The notes: generated by a model not told the origin, from the sequence alone. A stretch of DNA of 49,176 bases from Oscillatoria princeps RMCB-10 (GCA_019359235.1 JAHHHT010000049.1:1-49176); one strand, 5' to 3'; positions 37,897 to 46,986 are shown, counted from the first letter of the stretch. Program-made: numbers and translations.

Positions 37897-39486
37897 ATGA
37901 GCCTGTGCGTCAACCCCAACTGCCCAAAACCAGAAAATTCTGACAGTATCCAATTTTGCCAAAGCTGCGGCTCGGAGTTGCAGCTTAATGGGCGATATCG
38001 GGTGACTCGTTTGCTGAGCCCTAAAGGTAACTTTGGCAAAATTTATGAGGTCAGCCACACCGGCACGCCCAAACTTCTCAAAGTTCTCACGAGCAATCAC
38101 CCGCGAGCTGTAGAATTATTTCAGCAAGAAGCGCAAGCCCTAAGACAGCTCAACCATCCAGGGATTCCCAAAGCAGAGGGCAACTTTATCTTCTTTGCCC
38201 GCAACAGCAAGACGCCGGTGCAGTGTCTGGTGATGGAACAAATCGACGGGATAAATTTGGCGGACTATCAGAAACAGCGACAAAATCGCCCCCCCGACCA
38301 AAAGTTAGCGCTGGAATGGCTGTCCCAGATCGCGGGGATTTTGCAGGCGGCACACCAGCAGAACCTTTGCCACTGGAATATCAAAGCCACTAAGATTGTA
38401 CTCAAGCCGGACGGTCAGCTGGTGCTGACTGATTTTAGTGCGGTCTGGCAAGTGGCGGCAACCGGCGTGGCGGGAAGCAACAAGGCAGGGTTTTACACTG
38501 CCGGTTACACCCCACCAGAACAGCAGAAAGGCTCTCCTGTGCCGGAATCGGATTTCTATGCCTTGGGGCGCACTTTTGTTTATTTGCTCACCGGCAAGCA
38601 GCCCACTGACCCCGCCATATACAATTCTAGCACAGATGAGTTGCAGTGGCGGAATTTGGCACCCAATATTTTGCCTGCGCTGGCAGATTTGATCGATAAA
38701 CTGATGGCTCCCTCCGTTAAAGATCGCCCAGCGAGCGCCGGGGTGATATTGCGGCAGCTGGCAGAAATTGAACAAACTCTCAATTCCAGCCAGACGGTTT
38801 CTGCGCCGGCGCAACCGCGAGTTCCTGTGCCGGCGCAACCGCGAGTTTCTCTGCCGGCGCGATCGCTACCCGTTTTTAAAATACCCTCAATACCGCCTCC
38901 CGCATCGTGGGGAATCTCTCCAGGGGAATGGGGCTTTTGGTGGCAGTGGGTTGTGGCGACTGTGCTGGGGAATGCCGCCGGCTGGCCTTCGGGTTTGGTG
39001 GTGGCCCTAGTCCTGTCCCTCCGTGCCGGCAACACCTGGGCTTATGCCGCTTTATTTGGTTTGCCGGGGGTTGGGGTGGGAATCATGCAGTGGGTGATTT
39101 TGCGGCAAATCGTCAAGAAAGCCGGCTGGTGGGTGCTGGCAAATGTTGCCGGCAGTGCCGTATTCGGCGCTCTGTTCGCTGTCGGGAATCTTCAGCTGTC
39201 GGGTGCCGGTGACTGGGCGAAATTCGGTGCGTTAATGGGAGTTTGCCTTGGAATTGCGCAGTGGTTAGTTTTGCGGCAAATAGTTGGCAGTGCTGGCTGG
39301 TGGGTGCTGGTGAGTGTAGCCCTCGATACCGCCGGCTTGGCTGTTTTGGGTGCCGGTCTGACTGGCTTGAGAAATATTGTACTGGCTGTGACGCTAACTG
39401 TGGTGATGGCTGCTGTCTTTGCAGGGGTTACGGGAGGCGTGCTGGTTTGGCTGTTGCGCCGGTCTGTTCCAGAGGCGGTAAAGTGA
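37897..39486 (+). CDS. Predicted pseudokinase, 4-Cys prefix, polytopic C-terminus
   Basis: 529 residues. It shares the Cys prefix (C4, C9, C21, C24) and kinase fold with the protein at 26703, and keeps the Lys of 'LLKVL' (~62) and 'YTPPEQ'. But HRDxKxxN reads 'HWNIKATK' (from residue 159) and DFG reads 'DFS' (~179): the catalytic Asp, the metal-binding Asn and the DFG Gly are all changed. A Pro-rich linker with a 'VPAQPRV' repeat follows (~300-330), then ~180 residues of transmembrane helices with repeated 'QWVILRQIV..AGWWVL' motifs. Probably a catalytically dead regulatory kinase in the membrane. Partner unknown. Confidence 0.88.
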   Translation: MSLCVNPNCPKPENSDSIQFCQSCGSELQLNGRYRVTRLLSPKGNFGKIYEVSHTGTPKLLKVLTSNHPRAVELFQQEAQALRQLNHPGIPKAEGNFIFFARNSKTPVQCLVMEQIDGINLADYQKQRQNRPPDQKLALEWLSQIAGILQAAHQQNLCHWNIKATKIVLKPDGQLVLTDFSAVWQVAATGVAGSNKAGFYTAGYTPPEQQKGSPVPESDFYALGRTFVYLLTGKQPTDPAIYNSSTDELQWRNLAPNILPALADLIDKLMAPSVKDRPASAGVILRQLAEIEQTLNSSQTVSAPAQPRVPVPAQPRVSLPARSLPVFKIPSIPPPASWGISPGEWGFWWQWVVATVLGNAAGWPSGLVVALVLSLRAGNTWAYAALFGLPGVGVGIMQWVILRQIVKKAGWWVLANVAGSAVFGALFAVGNLQLSGAGDWAKFGALMGVCLGIAQWLVLRQIVGSAGWWVLVSVALDTAGLAVLGAGLTGLRNIVLAVTLTVVMAAVFAGVTGGVLVWLLRRSVPEAVK

Positions 39487-39763
39487 TAGGGGCTGGTGCT
39501 GGTTTGGGGGGAGACTAAAAATCTCTGTAGGGGCGGGTTCATCCAAAATCTCTCCCCCTCAGGGAAAATATTCCTAAACCCGCGCCCACCCCGCCCTTTC
39601 TGCCGGTGGTTTCTCGCCAAAACGAAATCCTCCGCACTCCCGCACCGGCGGGCTTTGTTTGTATAGCCGCTGATTCCATGAGACTGTTGGTTGGCGAATT
39701 GATATGGGGTTTATTATTAAAGATTAGAAATAAGGTGCGTTCCCCCAACAACGCACCCCACAA
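39487..39763. other. Intergenic spacer between convergent genes
   Basis: 277 bases with no gene. No clear terminator; GC-rich repeat sequence in the first 150 bases. Confidence 0.5.
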
Positions 39764-42319
39764 TTAAAACAGCAACAGCAGGGGCAGAATTTTTCCCAGC
39801 GGACTCAGCACATCTCCCAAAGTGTCCGAAACACTCGCCAAACCAGATTTCCCCACTACAATCACATCATTCTGGCGAAGCGTGGGATTGCTTTTATCAT
39901 TAATCCCTTCCTTAAAATCCACCTCCAAACCCCGCTTTGAAACCGTCCCATTCGGATTCAACCGTATCAGTTCCACCTTCCCTTTCCGGGCTCGATTGTT
40001 AAACCCACCGGCAGCCAGCAGCGCCTGATTCAAAGGCGTATTCGGCGGAACATCCACAGCTCCCGGCTTCACAACCTCCCCCACGACATTCACCGTCATC
40101 TTATCCGGCGAAAAACTTGCCGCAGCTAGCTGGGGCGCTTCCTGTGGGTTGAGCGCGGTTGCCGTGGGAATAACAATCGTATCTCCCTCTTGCAATATAG
40201 CATCTTGCCGCAAATCCCCCGCTTGCAAAAGCTCCCACAAATTAACATTAAACGTCTGTTCCGACCCCTCTCTCGTAATCCGGCGCACCCGAATCTGGCG
40301 GATATCAGCTGACTGCGTAATCCCACCTGCCACTTGCAGCGCCCGCGTCACAGTCGGCAAATCTCCATCCTTGTCCGCTTTCACCACATGAGTTCCCGGA
40401 CGAGCCACTTCCCCAATCACCGCAACATTCAGCGGCTGACTCTTAGCCGACGCAAAATTAGCCGCCGCTAATTGAGAGGATTCCGCCAAATTCACCCCCG
40501 AAACCGTGGGAATTATAATCGTATCTCCCGACTGCAAGATAGTATCCTGCTGCAAATCCCCCTCTCGCAACAGCCGCCACAAATCCAACGCAATAATTTG
40601 CTCCCCACCGGCTTGCGTCGAGCGGCGTATCGCTACCCGGCGCAAATCCGCCGAGGGCGTAATCCCGCCCGCAGCTTGCAGCGCTCGCGTCACCGTCGGG
40701 CGATCCCCCGTATCGCTCGGCTTTACTGCATAAGAACCCGGTTTGGAAACCTCCCCAACCACCGCAATATTTACCGGCTCTGTTTTAGGAGCCGCAAAGC
40801 TAGCCGATGCTAATCTCGACGCTTCTGCTAAATTCGGAGCCGGTGCAGTCGGGATAAAAATACTGTCCCCATCCTGCAAAGTCAAATCTTGACGCACATC
40901 GCCCCCCTGCAACAGCGCCCACAAATCCACCCCAATTATCTGCTCCGCACCGCTTCTTTGAGGGCGGCGCACCAGCACTTGACGCAAATACGCCGCTTGC
41001 GTAATTCCCCCAGCGGTTTGAATCGCCTGCGTTATCGTTGGGAATTGAAGCCCGCCTTTGCCATCGGGTGTGCCGGTGAGGGCAATGGTGTAAGAACCGG
41101 GACGGTTTATTTCTCCTGATATTGCAACTTTCAGGGGGCGAGGCGCTACCAGAGTTAGGGTGCTAATCGGAGTTCTGATGAAGCGAGTATATCTCTGAGA
41201 GACAACAGCCGCCGCCTGTTCCAGAGTCATTCCCTGCACTGAGACTTTGCCAATTAAAGGCAAATTCAGCGAGCCGTTGACGAGTATTTGGTATTCCCCA
41301 CTGTATTCCGGCACGTTTACAATATCCAGGCGGACGCGATCTCCCGCTCCTAACGTGTACTCTCCCTGCTGGGCTTCCACTGCAGAAATAGTCGGCTGCA
41401 GTGCCGGTTGGGGCGGCGGTACGGAGATGGCTGTCACTCCCCCAGTACCCCATGCGGGGGGTGCCGGCGGTTGCGGTGTGCTGGGCACAGATTGCGGTTT
41501 GCTGGCAACTGCAGAAGGCGTCAGCGCCGGCATTTGCCCAGTTATAACCAGCGTTTGATAAACAAATGCAGCCACCTCACCCCGAGTCGCCACCCGACTG
41601 GGATTGAGAACCCGAACATTGGGGTAATTCACCACCATGCGATTCTCTAATGCTGCAGCAATACTGTTGCGAGCGTATTCGGGTACGCTCGCTGCGTCTT
41701 CAAAATAAGTATTTAAACTTGTCGGGTTGACTTTGGCCGGTTTCAGGTTCAATCCCCCCACTAAAGCCACCAGCGCTTCCGTTCGGGAGATATTTTGGTC
41801 GGGATTGAAGAGGTTGTTGGAATTTCCTCCCATAAATCCCATCTGATAGGCTGCTTGAATGGCACTGTAACCCGGGTGGCTCGCCGGCACGTCCGCGAAC
41901 TGAACTGCTGAGCGAATGGCTGTTTTCTGAAAAGCTTTTTGTATTATAGCAGCAAATTGAGCGCGTGTCAAGGGCGCGTCCGGGCGAAAAGTGCCGTCGG
42001 AGAACGCTGGCATAACGCCCCGCGCCACGAGGGGTTCGATGAAACTTTGCGCCCAGTACCCGCGCAAGTCAGCAAGCGGCTGTGGGGAAGCTTGCGCCAG
42101 TTTGGCTGCCAGTTTTTGCGCCACTTTTTGCGCTACTTGGGCTGCCGGTGGGGCGACTGACTGCACCGGCAATTCCGAGCCGGTACCGGCAATAACCACA
42201 TAGCTACTAGCCTCCAGTCCCGATTCGGGGGGTGGCAAATTTGAAACAGCGCCGGCGCTGAGGGTATTATACTGAATGAGCGCAGCGGCAGTACAAATCG
42301 CAACAGTCGGCAGACGCAT
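39764..42319 (-). CDS. SLH- and SLBB-domain polysaccharide export protein
   Basis: 851 residues. A signal-like start is followed by an Ala/Gln linker and three SLH motifs (~85-270, e.g. 'FSDGTFRPDAPLTRAQFAAI' and 'FNPDQNISRTEALVAL'), which anchor to the wall or outer membrane. A Wza-type polysaccharide-export domain follows ('YTLGAGDRVRLDIVNVPEYSG', ~320-410), then four SLBB-type repeats with 'VNIAVVGEVSKPGSYAV' and 'LQDGDSIFIPT' blocks. Expected in the outer membrane as part of an exopolysaccharide export complex. SLH plus SLBB is the usual cyanobacterial form. Divergent from the ABC exporter at 42573. Confidence 0.9.
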   Translation of the reverse strand: MRLPTVAICTAAALIQYNTLSAGAVSNLPPPESGLEASSYVVIAGTGSELPVQSVAPPAAQVAQKVAQKLAAKLAQASPQPLADLRGYWAQSFIEPLVARGVMPAFSDGTFRPDAPLTRAQFAAIIQKAFQKTAIRSAVQFADVPASHPGYSAIQAAYQMGFMGGNSNNLFNPDQNISRTEALVALVGGLNLKPAKVNPTSLNTYFEDAASVPEYARNSIAAALENRMVVNYPNVRVLNPSRVATRGEVAAFVYQTLVITGQMPALTPSAVASKPQSVPSTPQPPAPPAWGTGGVTAISVPPPQPALQPTISAVEAQQGEYTLGAGDRVRLDIVNVPEYSGEYQILVNGSLNLPLIGKVSVQGMTLEQAAAVVSQRYTRFIRTPISTLTLVAPRPLKVAISGEINRPGSYTIALTGTPDGKGGLQFPTITQAIQTAGGITQAAYLRQVLVRRPQRSGAEQIIGVDLWALLQGGDVRQDLTLQDGDSIFIPTAPAPNLAEASRLASASFAAPKTEPVNIAVVGEVSKPGSYAVKPSDTGDRPTVTRALQAAGGITPSADLRRVAIRRSTQAGGEQIIALDLWRLLREGDLQQDTILQSGDTIIIPTVSGVNLAESSQLAAANFASAKSQPLNVAVIGEVARPGTHVVKADKDGDLPTVTRALQVAGGITQSADIRQIRVRRITREGSEQTFNVNLWELLQAGDLRQDAILQEGDTIVIPTATALNPQEAPQLAAASFSPDKMTVNVVGEVVKPGAVDVPPNTPLNQALLAAGGFNNRARKGKVELIRLNPNGTVSKRGLEVDFKEGINDKSNPTLRQNDVIVVGKSGLASVSDTLGDVLSPLGKILPLLLLF

Positions 42320-42572
42320 AAGAGTAGCCTTGCTGTCAGAGGGAGTTGAATCTCAGTGCAAACAGTGACCCGAATCCACGCTTGGAGTGGACATGTCGAG
42401 CCAAGCGAGCTGTTATTTCACACCGGCTCTCCACTGATACCCAAACGAACGCCGGCAATCAGGACATGTTTCCCTGTGTGGCGGATATTTCGGGCTTGCC
42501 CCGCCCCTACAAGTCCAAAAGGAGCGGAAAGCTGATAGCCTAAAAGGCAAAGAGAGTTCTGGACCTCGGAGA
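42320..42572. other. Divergent promoter region
   Basis: 253 bases with no gene and no confident promoter boxes. CTCGGAGA at 42565-42572 is the likely Shine-Dalgarno for the ABC gene. Confidence 0.4.
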
Positions 42573-44354
42573 TTGAAAACGCGCTCTAGTTACTGGCAAC
42601 TGCTGCCCTTCATCCGCCCCCAGTGGCCAACCGTCGCTCAGGCGCTGGCTTGCACTCTGGGGTTTACCGTGTTTTGGCCAATTCTGGCTTGGCTGGCCGG
42701 TCGCATGGCCGATTTTGTCGGCAAGGGCAATGTGGCTGCCATCGCCCAGCTGAGCGGCTTGACTGCTATTATTTTCCTGTTCCGGGGCACCGTGCAGTAT
42801 GGGCAAGACTCCCTGATGGCAAAAGCTGCCTTAAAAATTGCCTTAGACTTGCGCAAACAAGTCTACGCGCACTTGCAGCAACTCAGCCTCAGCTATTTTG
42901 TCACCGCCAAAACCGGCGACTTGTCCTACCGGCTCACCGAAGACATCGACCGCATTGGGGAAGTGATCAATAAACTCTTCCACCAGTTCGTTCCCTGCGT
43001 GTTGCAGCTGATTGTTGTTGTCGGCTACATGATCTGGCTCAACTGGCAGCTGACGCTCGGCACGATTATCGTTGCCCCACTGATGGCGGTGTTAATTGGC
43101 TGGTTCGGCGAGCGACTGCTGGCTGTTTCCCGCCACGCTCAAACTCGCATGTCCAATTTATCCTCTCTGCTCACTGAAATGTTCGGCGGGATTCGCCTCG
43201 TGCAAGCTTTTGCTGCTGAAGACTACGCCCTTGACCGCTTTACCAAAGAAGCCGAACACAACCGGCAAGCCAAATATCTGGCTGAGCGGGTGAAGGCGCT
43301 GCAATTTGTGGTGGTTGGCTTTCTGGAAGCTCTGAGCGTGCTGCTGCTGTTTTTCCTGGGAGGCTGGCAAATTTCCCGAGGCAATCTCACGGGTGCCGGT
43401 TTTATCAGCTATGTGGCTGCAGTGGCGATGCTGATTGACCCGATTTCCCTCACCACCAGCAATTACAGCGATTTCAAGCAAGGCGAGGCGTCTTGCGATC
43501 GCATCTTTGAACTTTTAGCCATCGCGCCGGCAGTGCTGGAAAAGCCAGACGCGATCGCTCTCCCTCCTGTCACCGGCAAGGTGGAATATCGCAACGTCAC
43601 CTTTGCTTACGACACCCCAGAACCCGTAGGACAGGCGTCTCGCCTGTCCAATCCCCAACAATCCCCAAATCCCGGCTCCCCAGTCCTGCAAAACTTAAGC
43701 TTGCTGGCTGTACCGGGCGAAGCGGTCGCTCTGGTTGGCCCTTCGGGTGCCGGTAAAACCACACTGGTTAATTTGCTCCCCCGTTTTTATGACCCCCAAG
43801 CCGGTGAGATTCTCATCGACGGCGTTAATATACGAGATGTGACTCTGGGCAGCTTGCGCCGGCAAATCGGCATTGTCCCCCAGGATGTCACCCTATTTTC
43901 TGGCACCATTGCCCAAAATATCGCTTTCGGTCAGGCTCACTTCGATATCAAAGCTGTGGAGGCGGCGGCTGAAATTGCCAACGCCCACCAGTTTATCACG
44001 GATCTGAGCGATGGATATCACACCTGGGTGGGAGAGCGCGGCGTCAACTTGTCGGGCGGTCAGCGCCAGCGGATTGCTATCGCCCGCGCTGTGCTGCTCA
44101 ACCCCCGGATTCTGATTTTGGATGAGGCCACCTCAGCCCTGGATTCGGAATCGGAAACTTTGGTGCGGGAAGCTCTGGAGCGGGTGATGCGCGACCGCAC
44201 TGTGTTTATTATCGCCCACCGGCTCGCTACTGTCCGCCGCGCCGACCGCATTTTAGTTGTGGAGGGGGGTCGGGTTGTCGAAGTTGGCACCCATGAGGAA
44301 CTTTTGCAGCGTGCCGGTCGTTATGCCAGTTTCTACGCCCAGCAGTTCAGTTAG
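42573..44354 (+). CDS. ABC exporter, fused permease and ATPase
   Basis: 593 residues from TTG 42573 ('MKTRSSYWQLLPFIRPQW'). Six transmembrane helices (~20-300), then the nucleotide-binding domain: Walker A 'GPSGAGKTT', Q-loop 'VPQDVTLFSG', signature 'LSGGQRQRIAIARAVL', Walker B 'ILILDEATSALD', H-loop 'IIAHR'. This is a type IV (MsbA-like) half-transporter that would work as a homodimer. An extra ~20 residues between 'FAYDTPEP' and 'VLQNLSL' come from a dispersed repeat inserted in frame at 43628. Next to a polysaccharide-export gene, so lipid or glycan-linked export is plausible; the substrate is unknown. Confidence 0.92.
   Translation: MKTRSSYWQLLPFIRPQWPTVAQALACTLGFTVFWPILAWLAGRMADFVGKGNVAAIAQLSGLTAIIFLFRGTVQYGQDSLMAKAALKIALDLRKQVYAHLQQLSLSYFVTAKTGDLSYRLTEDIDRIGEVINKLFHQFVPCVLQLIVVVGYMIWLNWQLTLGTIIVAPLMAVLIGWFGERLLAVSRHAQTRMSNLSSLLTEMFGGIRLVQAFAAEDYALDRFTKEAEHNRQAKYLAERVKALQFVVVGFLEALSVLLLFFLGGWQISRGNLTGAGFISYVAAVAMLIDPISLTTSNYSDFKQGEASCDRIFELLAIAPAVLEKPDAIALPPVTGKVEYRNVTFAYDTPEPVGQASRLSNPQQSPNPGSPVLQNLSLLAVPGEAVALVGPSGAGKTTLVNLLPRFYDPQAGEILIDGVNIRDVTLGSLRRQIGIVPQDVTLFSGTIAQNIAFGQAHFDIKAVEAAAEIANAHQFITDLSDGYHTWVGERGVNLSGGQRQRIAIARAVLLNPRILILDEATSALDSESETLVREALERVMRDRTVFIIAHRLATVRRADRILVVEGGRVVEVGTHEELLQRAGRYASFYAQQFS
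43628..43650. repeat. Dispersed palindrome in frame inside the ABC transporter
   Basis: GTAGGACAGGCGTCTCGCCT plus GTCC, identical to intergenic copies at 46144-46168 and 46295-46322. It is translated as 'VGQASRLS', followed by an Asn/Pro/Gln-rich stretch from CAATCCCCAA repeats. Confidence 0.85.
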
Positions 44355-44399
44355 GGGTGAGGGGTTAGGGGTGAGGGGTCAGGGGTGAGGGGTTAGGGA
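44351..44399 (+). repeat. GGGG-rich tract after the ABC gene
   Basis: Seven GGGG runs and one GGG run separated by 2-3 bases (TTA, TGA, TCA), overlapping the ABC transporter stop. A strong G-quadruplex pattern on the plus strand. CCAATCCC and CATCCAAAATCC repeats follow to 44480. Confidence 0.8.
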
Positions 44400-44486
44400 T
44401 TAGGTTTCAGGAGTAACCCAATCCCCAATCCCCAATCCAGAATCCTTGCATCCAAAATCCTTGCATCCAAAATCCCTATGCCCAAC

Positions 44487-44918
44487 CTATAGCGTTTCCA
44501 AATACTTGAGCAGATCGGCCATTTCTTGCGGGGTGGGCTGGAACTGCGGCATGGGGGGGGTTTCGCCACTGGTGACTTGATGGATGAGGCTAATTCGGGA
44601 TTTGCGCTGGGAGATGCTGTCCAGGCTTGGCCCAACTCGACCGTGGGCTTCCACGCCGTGACAGCCGGCGCAGTTCATTTGAAAGATGGCGTGTCCTTGC
44701 ACCGGATCGCCGGTCAGGGATAAAACGCTTTTCACATAAGGGTCGGAGCTCTCAAACCGATAGACGCAGGCAAGCACCAGCACGATGGCAAGAAAAGCCG
44801 CTAGCGCCACCAATGCCAGCTGCGGCAGCTGACTTTGCTTTTCGGGTTTGGCCAGTTGCTTGTCCAAAACGTCTCTAGTTAAAGAAAGATGAACAAAAAG
44901 TTTTTCGATTATTAACAT
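44487..44918 (-). CDS. Membrane-anchored c-type cytochrome
   Basis: 143 residues from ATG 44918, which lacks a Shine-Dalgarno. TTG 44867 (start 'LDKQLAKPEK'), with a weak AGAGACG upstream, is an attractive alternative because related cyanobacterial proteins begin at that point, as I recall. One transmembrane helix lies at ~33-52. The haem site 'CAGCH' is at 83-87 and a likely axial Met in 'TPPMPQF' at 123. A single-haem protein facing the lumen or periplasm, probably an electron carrier. It lies head-to-head with petG, suggesting a link to photosynthetic or respiratory electron transfer (inference). Confidence 0.88.
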   Translation of the reverse strand: MLIIEKLFVHLSLTRDVLDKQLAKPEKQSQLPQLALVALAAFLAIVLVLACVYRFESSDPYVKSVLSLTGDPVQGHAIFQMNCAGCHGVEAHGRVGPSLDSISQRKSRISLIHQVTSGETPPMPQFQPTPQEMADLLKYLETL

Positions 44919-45199
44919 AGCTTAAAAGTGCCAGATAGTGTGGGCAAGCGCCGGTCGTGCTGGCCCGGAACCCGGCACCCCCAACGCCAAACGGGGCAAC
45001 CACGGGGGGATTGCCCCTACAGGTAAGTCAGGACAATGGCGGCGGGACTGGGTGTGGTAGGGGCCGGCCCCCGTGCCGGCCCTCTGTGGGGGCAACCACG
45101 AGGGGATGTGGGAGGCTCTTTACTATGACTCCAGAGCTAGTAGTATGAGAAATGGGAAAAAAACCTTAACTTATTGAGCGAGACGCAAGGAGTCATAAA
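44919..45199. other. Divergent region between cytochrome and petG
   Basis: No gene. GC-rich dispersed repeat (GGGGCCGGCCCCCGTGCCGGCC) at 45060-45081, then the likely petG promoter near 45119-45146. Confidence 0.5.
45119..45146 (+). promoter_or_regulatory. Candidate petG promoter
   Basis: TTTACT (45119-45124) and TAGTAT (45141-45146) with a 16-base spacer, about 54 bases before the start codon. Moderate match to sigma-70 boxes. Confidence 0.35.
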
Positions 45200-45313
45200 A
45201 TGGTAGAGCCTCTGCTTTCAGGGATTGTGCTGGGTCTGGTTTTCGTCACCCTGGCGGGCCTGTTTTTTGCTGCCTACCAGCAGTACCGGCGCGGCAATCA
45301 GCTCGGTCTGTAG
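45200..45313 (+). CDS. petG: Cytochrome b6f complex subunit V (PetG)
   Basis: 37 residues beginning '[20 protein letters not shown]' and ending 'YRRGNQLGL': the highly conserved PetG sequence at its usual length. One transmembrane helix in the thylakoid membrane; PetG is needed for assembly or stability of the b6f complex. AAGGAG lies about 8 bases before ATG 45200. Direct evidence that the host is an oxygenic phototroph. Confidence 0.97.
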   Translation: MVEPLLSGIVLGLVFVTLAGLFFAAYQQYRRGNQLGL

Positions 45314-45396
45314 TTAGGGTTTAGGGGTTAGGGGTCAGGGTTTAGGGGAAAGCCAATGCCCCATGCCCCATGCCCCATTCCCAATGCCCAATGCCC
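45314..45396. repeat. GGGTTTAGGGG tract and CATGCCC repeats after petG
   Basis: TTAGGGTTTAGGGGTTAGGG type repeats (45314-45349), another G-quadruplex-like tract right after a stop codon, then CCCCATGCCCCATGCC repeats (45358-45398) between convergent genes. Confidence 0.75.
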
Positions 45397-45942
45397 TTAG
45401 CTGGCTAGCCGGTAGAAGGTTAAGGCTGTGTTGCCGTAGACTTTCTGCCGGCACGTTTCTAGGGGGGGTATGGTTTCGGGGAGCTGCCGGTCGGGACTGT
45501 GTTCGGCTGCGAGTTCGCCTTCCGGTGCGAGGAGGTGGTAGCCGGCGATCGCTTCTAGCACCGGCTCGTAGAGGTTGCTGGCGTAGGGGGGGTCGAAGTA
45601 AATCAGGTCAAATTGCTGACCGGCAAGGGGTTTCAGTCGCTGAAGGACATCCCCCCGCACGATTTGAAATGTTTGGTCGGGGGTGGCGACACGCTGCCAG
45701 TTCTGCCGGATGATGGCGCAGGCGGCTCCTGATTGCTCGATTCCGACGACGGCATCTGCGCCGCGACACAGGGCTTCTGCGCCCATCGCTCCTGTGCCGG
45801 CGCACAAGTCCAGCCACCGGCTGCCGGTGAAAAGCCCCTGCCAAATGTTGAATACCGCCTCTCGCACCCGTGCCGGTGTGGGGCGGGTGTCCAAACCGGG
45901 TAAGGTTTTCAGCTGGCGATTGCCGTAGATTCTCAGGCTCAT
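45397..45942 (-). CDS. rsmD: 16S rRNA (guanine966-N2)-methyltransferase RsmD
   Basis: 181 residues, the usual RsmD length. 'RPTPARVREAVFNIW' (20-34) is the RsmD substrate motif, 'DLCAGTGAMGAEAL' (45-58) the SAM-binding loop, and 'DPPY' (117-120) the catalytic motif of N2-guanine methyltransferases. It modifies G966 in 16S rRNA in the cytoplasm. Convergent with petG; its gene order near hisH and petG looks like ordinary core sequence. Confidence 0.95.
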   Translation of the reverse strand: MSLRIYGNRQLKTLPGLDTRPTPARVREAVFNIWQGLFTGSRWLDLCAGTGAMGAEALCRGADAVVGIEQSGAACAIIRQNWQRVATPDQTFQIVRGDVLQRLKPLAGQQFDLIYFDPPYASNLYEPVLEAIAGYHLLAPEGELAAEHSPDRQLPETIPPLETCRQKVYGNTALTFYRLAS

Positions 45943-46347
45943 GGAGGAATGTGGGTGAAAGTTTTTAACTTTCGGCCAACTTTACGTTCCGTTACATTTT
46001 AATGCCGGTGTGAGAAGCCTCAAAGAATCTTCCAAATTTCTGAGCACTGCACAGGCGAGATGCCGGCGGGTGCACAGGGGAGACGCCGGAAGAACCCCAC
46101 CCCCCAACCCCCTCCCCGCCAGCGGGGAGGGGGAGCAATCAAGGCGTAGGACAGGCGTCTCGCCTGTCCCTCTGGGGTGCACCGGCGAGACGCCTGTGCT
46201 ACGTCTTTTTGCCGGCGGGCGTGCGGGCGAGATGCCGGTGCTACGTCTTTTTGGCGTAGGACCGGCGTCTCGCCTGTCCCTCCGTTGTCCCCTCAAGGCG
46301 TAGGACAGGCGTCTCGCCTGTCCCTCCGTTGTCCCCAGAAGGTTTAA
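45943..46347. repeat. Repeat-filled intergenic region upstream of rsmD
   Basis: No gene. At least five copies of the GAC(A/C)GGCGTCTCGCCTGTCC family in both orientations (46144-46200, 46255-46325) and the CCCCACCCCCCAACCCCCTC repeat (46094-46135). Confidence 0.85.
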
Positions 46348-46986
46348 TCAACCGGCCAAAACCGGCATGCGGACTCGGTTGACGAAGTTGGCGAGGATTT
46401 GCAGCCCGGTGGTGGAGGATTTTTCTGGGTGAAACTGGACTGCCATCAGGTTGTCGCGGGCGATCGCAGCGGTTACGGTTTGGGTGCCGTGGGTGACTGT
46501 GGCGGCGCGAACTTCGGGGTTAATTGGGTCAACGCAGTAGGAGTGGACGAAGTACACCCAGGGAGTTGGCGGTAAATCCCCCCACAGGGGGACGTCGGGC
46601 TGGGTGAAGTGCAGCCGGTTCCATCCCATGTGGGGAATGGTGAGTCCGGGTTCCGGTTTGAACCGGCGCACCGCACCGGCAATCACGCCCAAACCGGGTT
46701 CGCTGCCTTCTTCGCTGCTGTCAAAGAGGATTTGCAAGCCGAGGCAGATGCCGAGAAAGGGTTTGCCGGATGCGATCGCATCTTTGACGGGTTGGATTAA
46801 GTTGCGATCGCGCAGGTGTTGCATTGCGGGGTCGAAGGCTCCCACTCCGGGCAAAACTACGCCATCCGCCTGGTGGATTTCCGCCGGCACGTCTGTTATT
46901 TTTGGCGTCGCACCGGCATTCTCCAATCCTTTGCAGACGGAGTGCAGGTTGCCCATATCGTAATCTACTACTGCGATGGTCGGCAC
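46348..46986 (-). CDS. hisH: Imidazole glycerol phosphate synthase, glutaminase subunit HisH
   Basis: 212 residues from GTG 46986 (GGGAGAGGGAG upstream); the longer frame from 47049 adds 21 residues unlike HisH. 'VVDYDMGNLHSV' at the N-terminus, the nucleophile Cys81 in 'GICLGLQ', the oxyanion loop 'PGVGAF', and the His186/Glu188 pair in 'QFHPEKS' complete the class-I glutaminase triad. It supplies ammonia to HisF in histidine synthesis. No other his gene is in the window, as is usual for dispersed cyanobacterial his genes. Confidence 0.96.
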   Translation of the reverse strand: MPTIAVVDYDMGNLHSVCKGLENAGATPKITDVPAEIHQADGVVLPGVGAFDPAMQHLRDRNLIQPVKDAIASGKPFLGICLGLQILFDSSEEGSEPGLGVIAGAVRRFKPEPGLTIPHMGWNRLHFTQPDVPLWGDLPPTPWVYFVHSYCVDPINPEVRAATVTHGTQTVTAAIARDNLMAVQFHPEKSSTTGLQILANFVNRVRMPVLAG

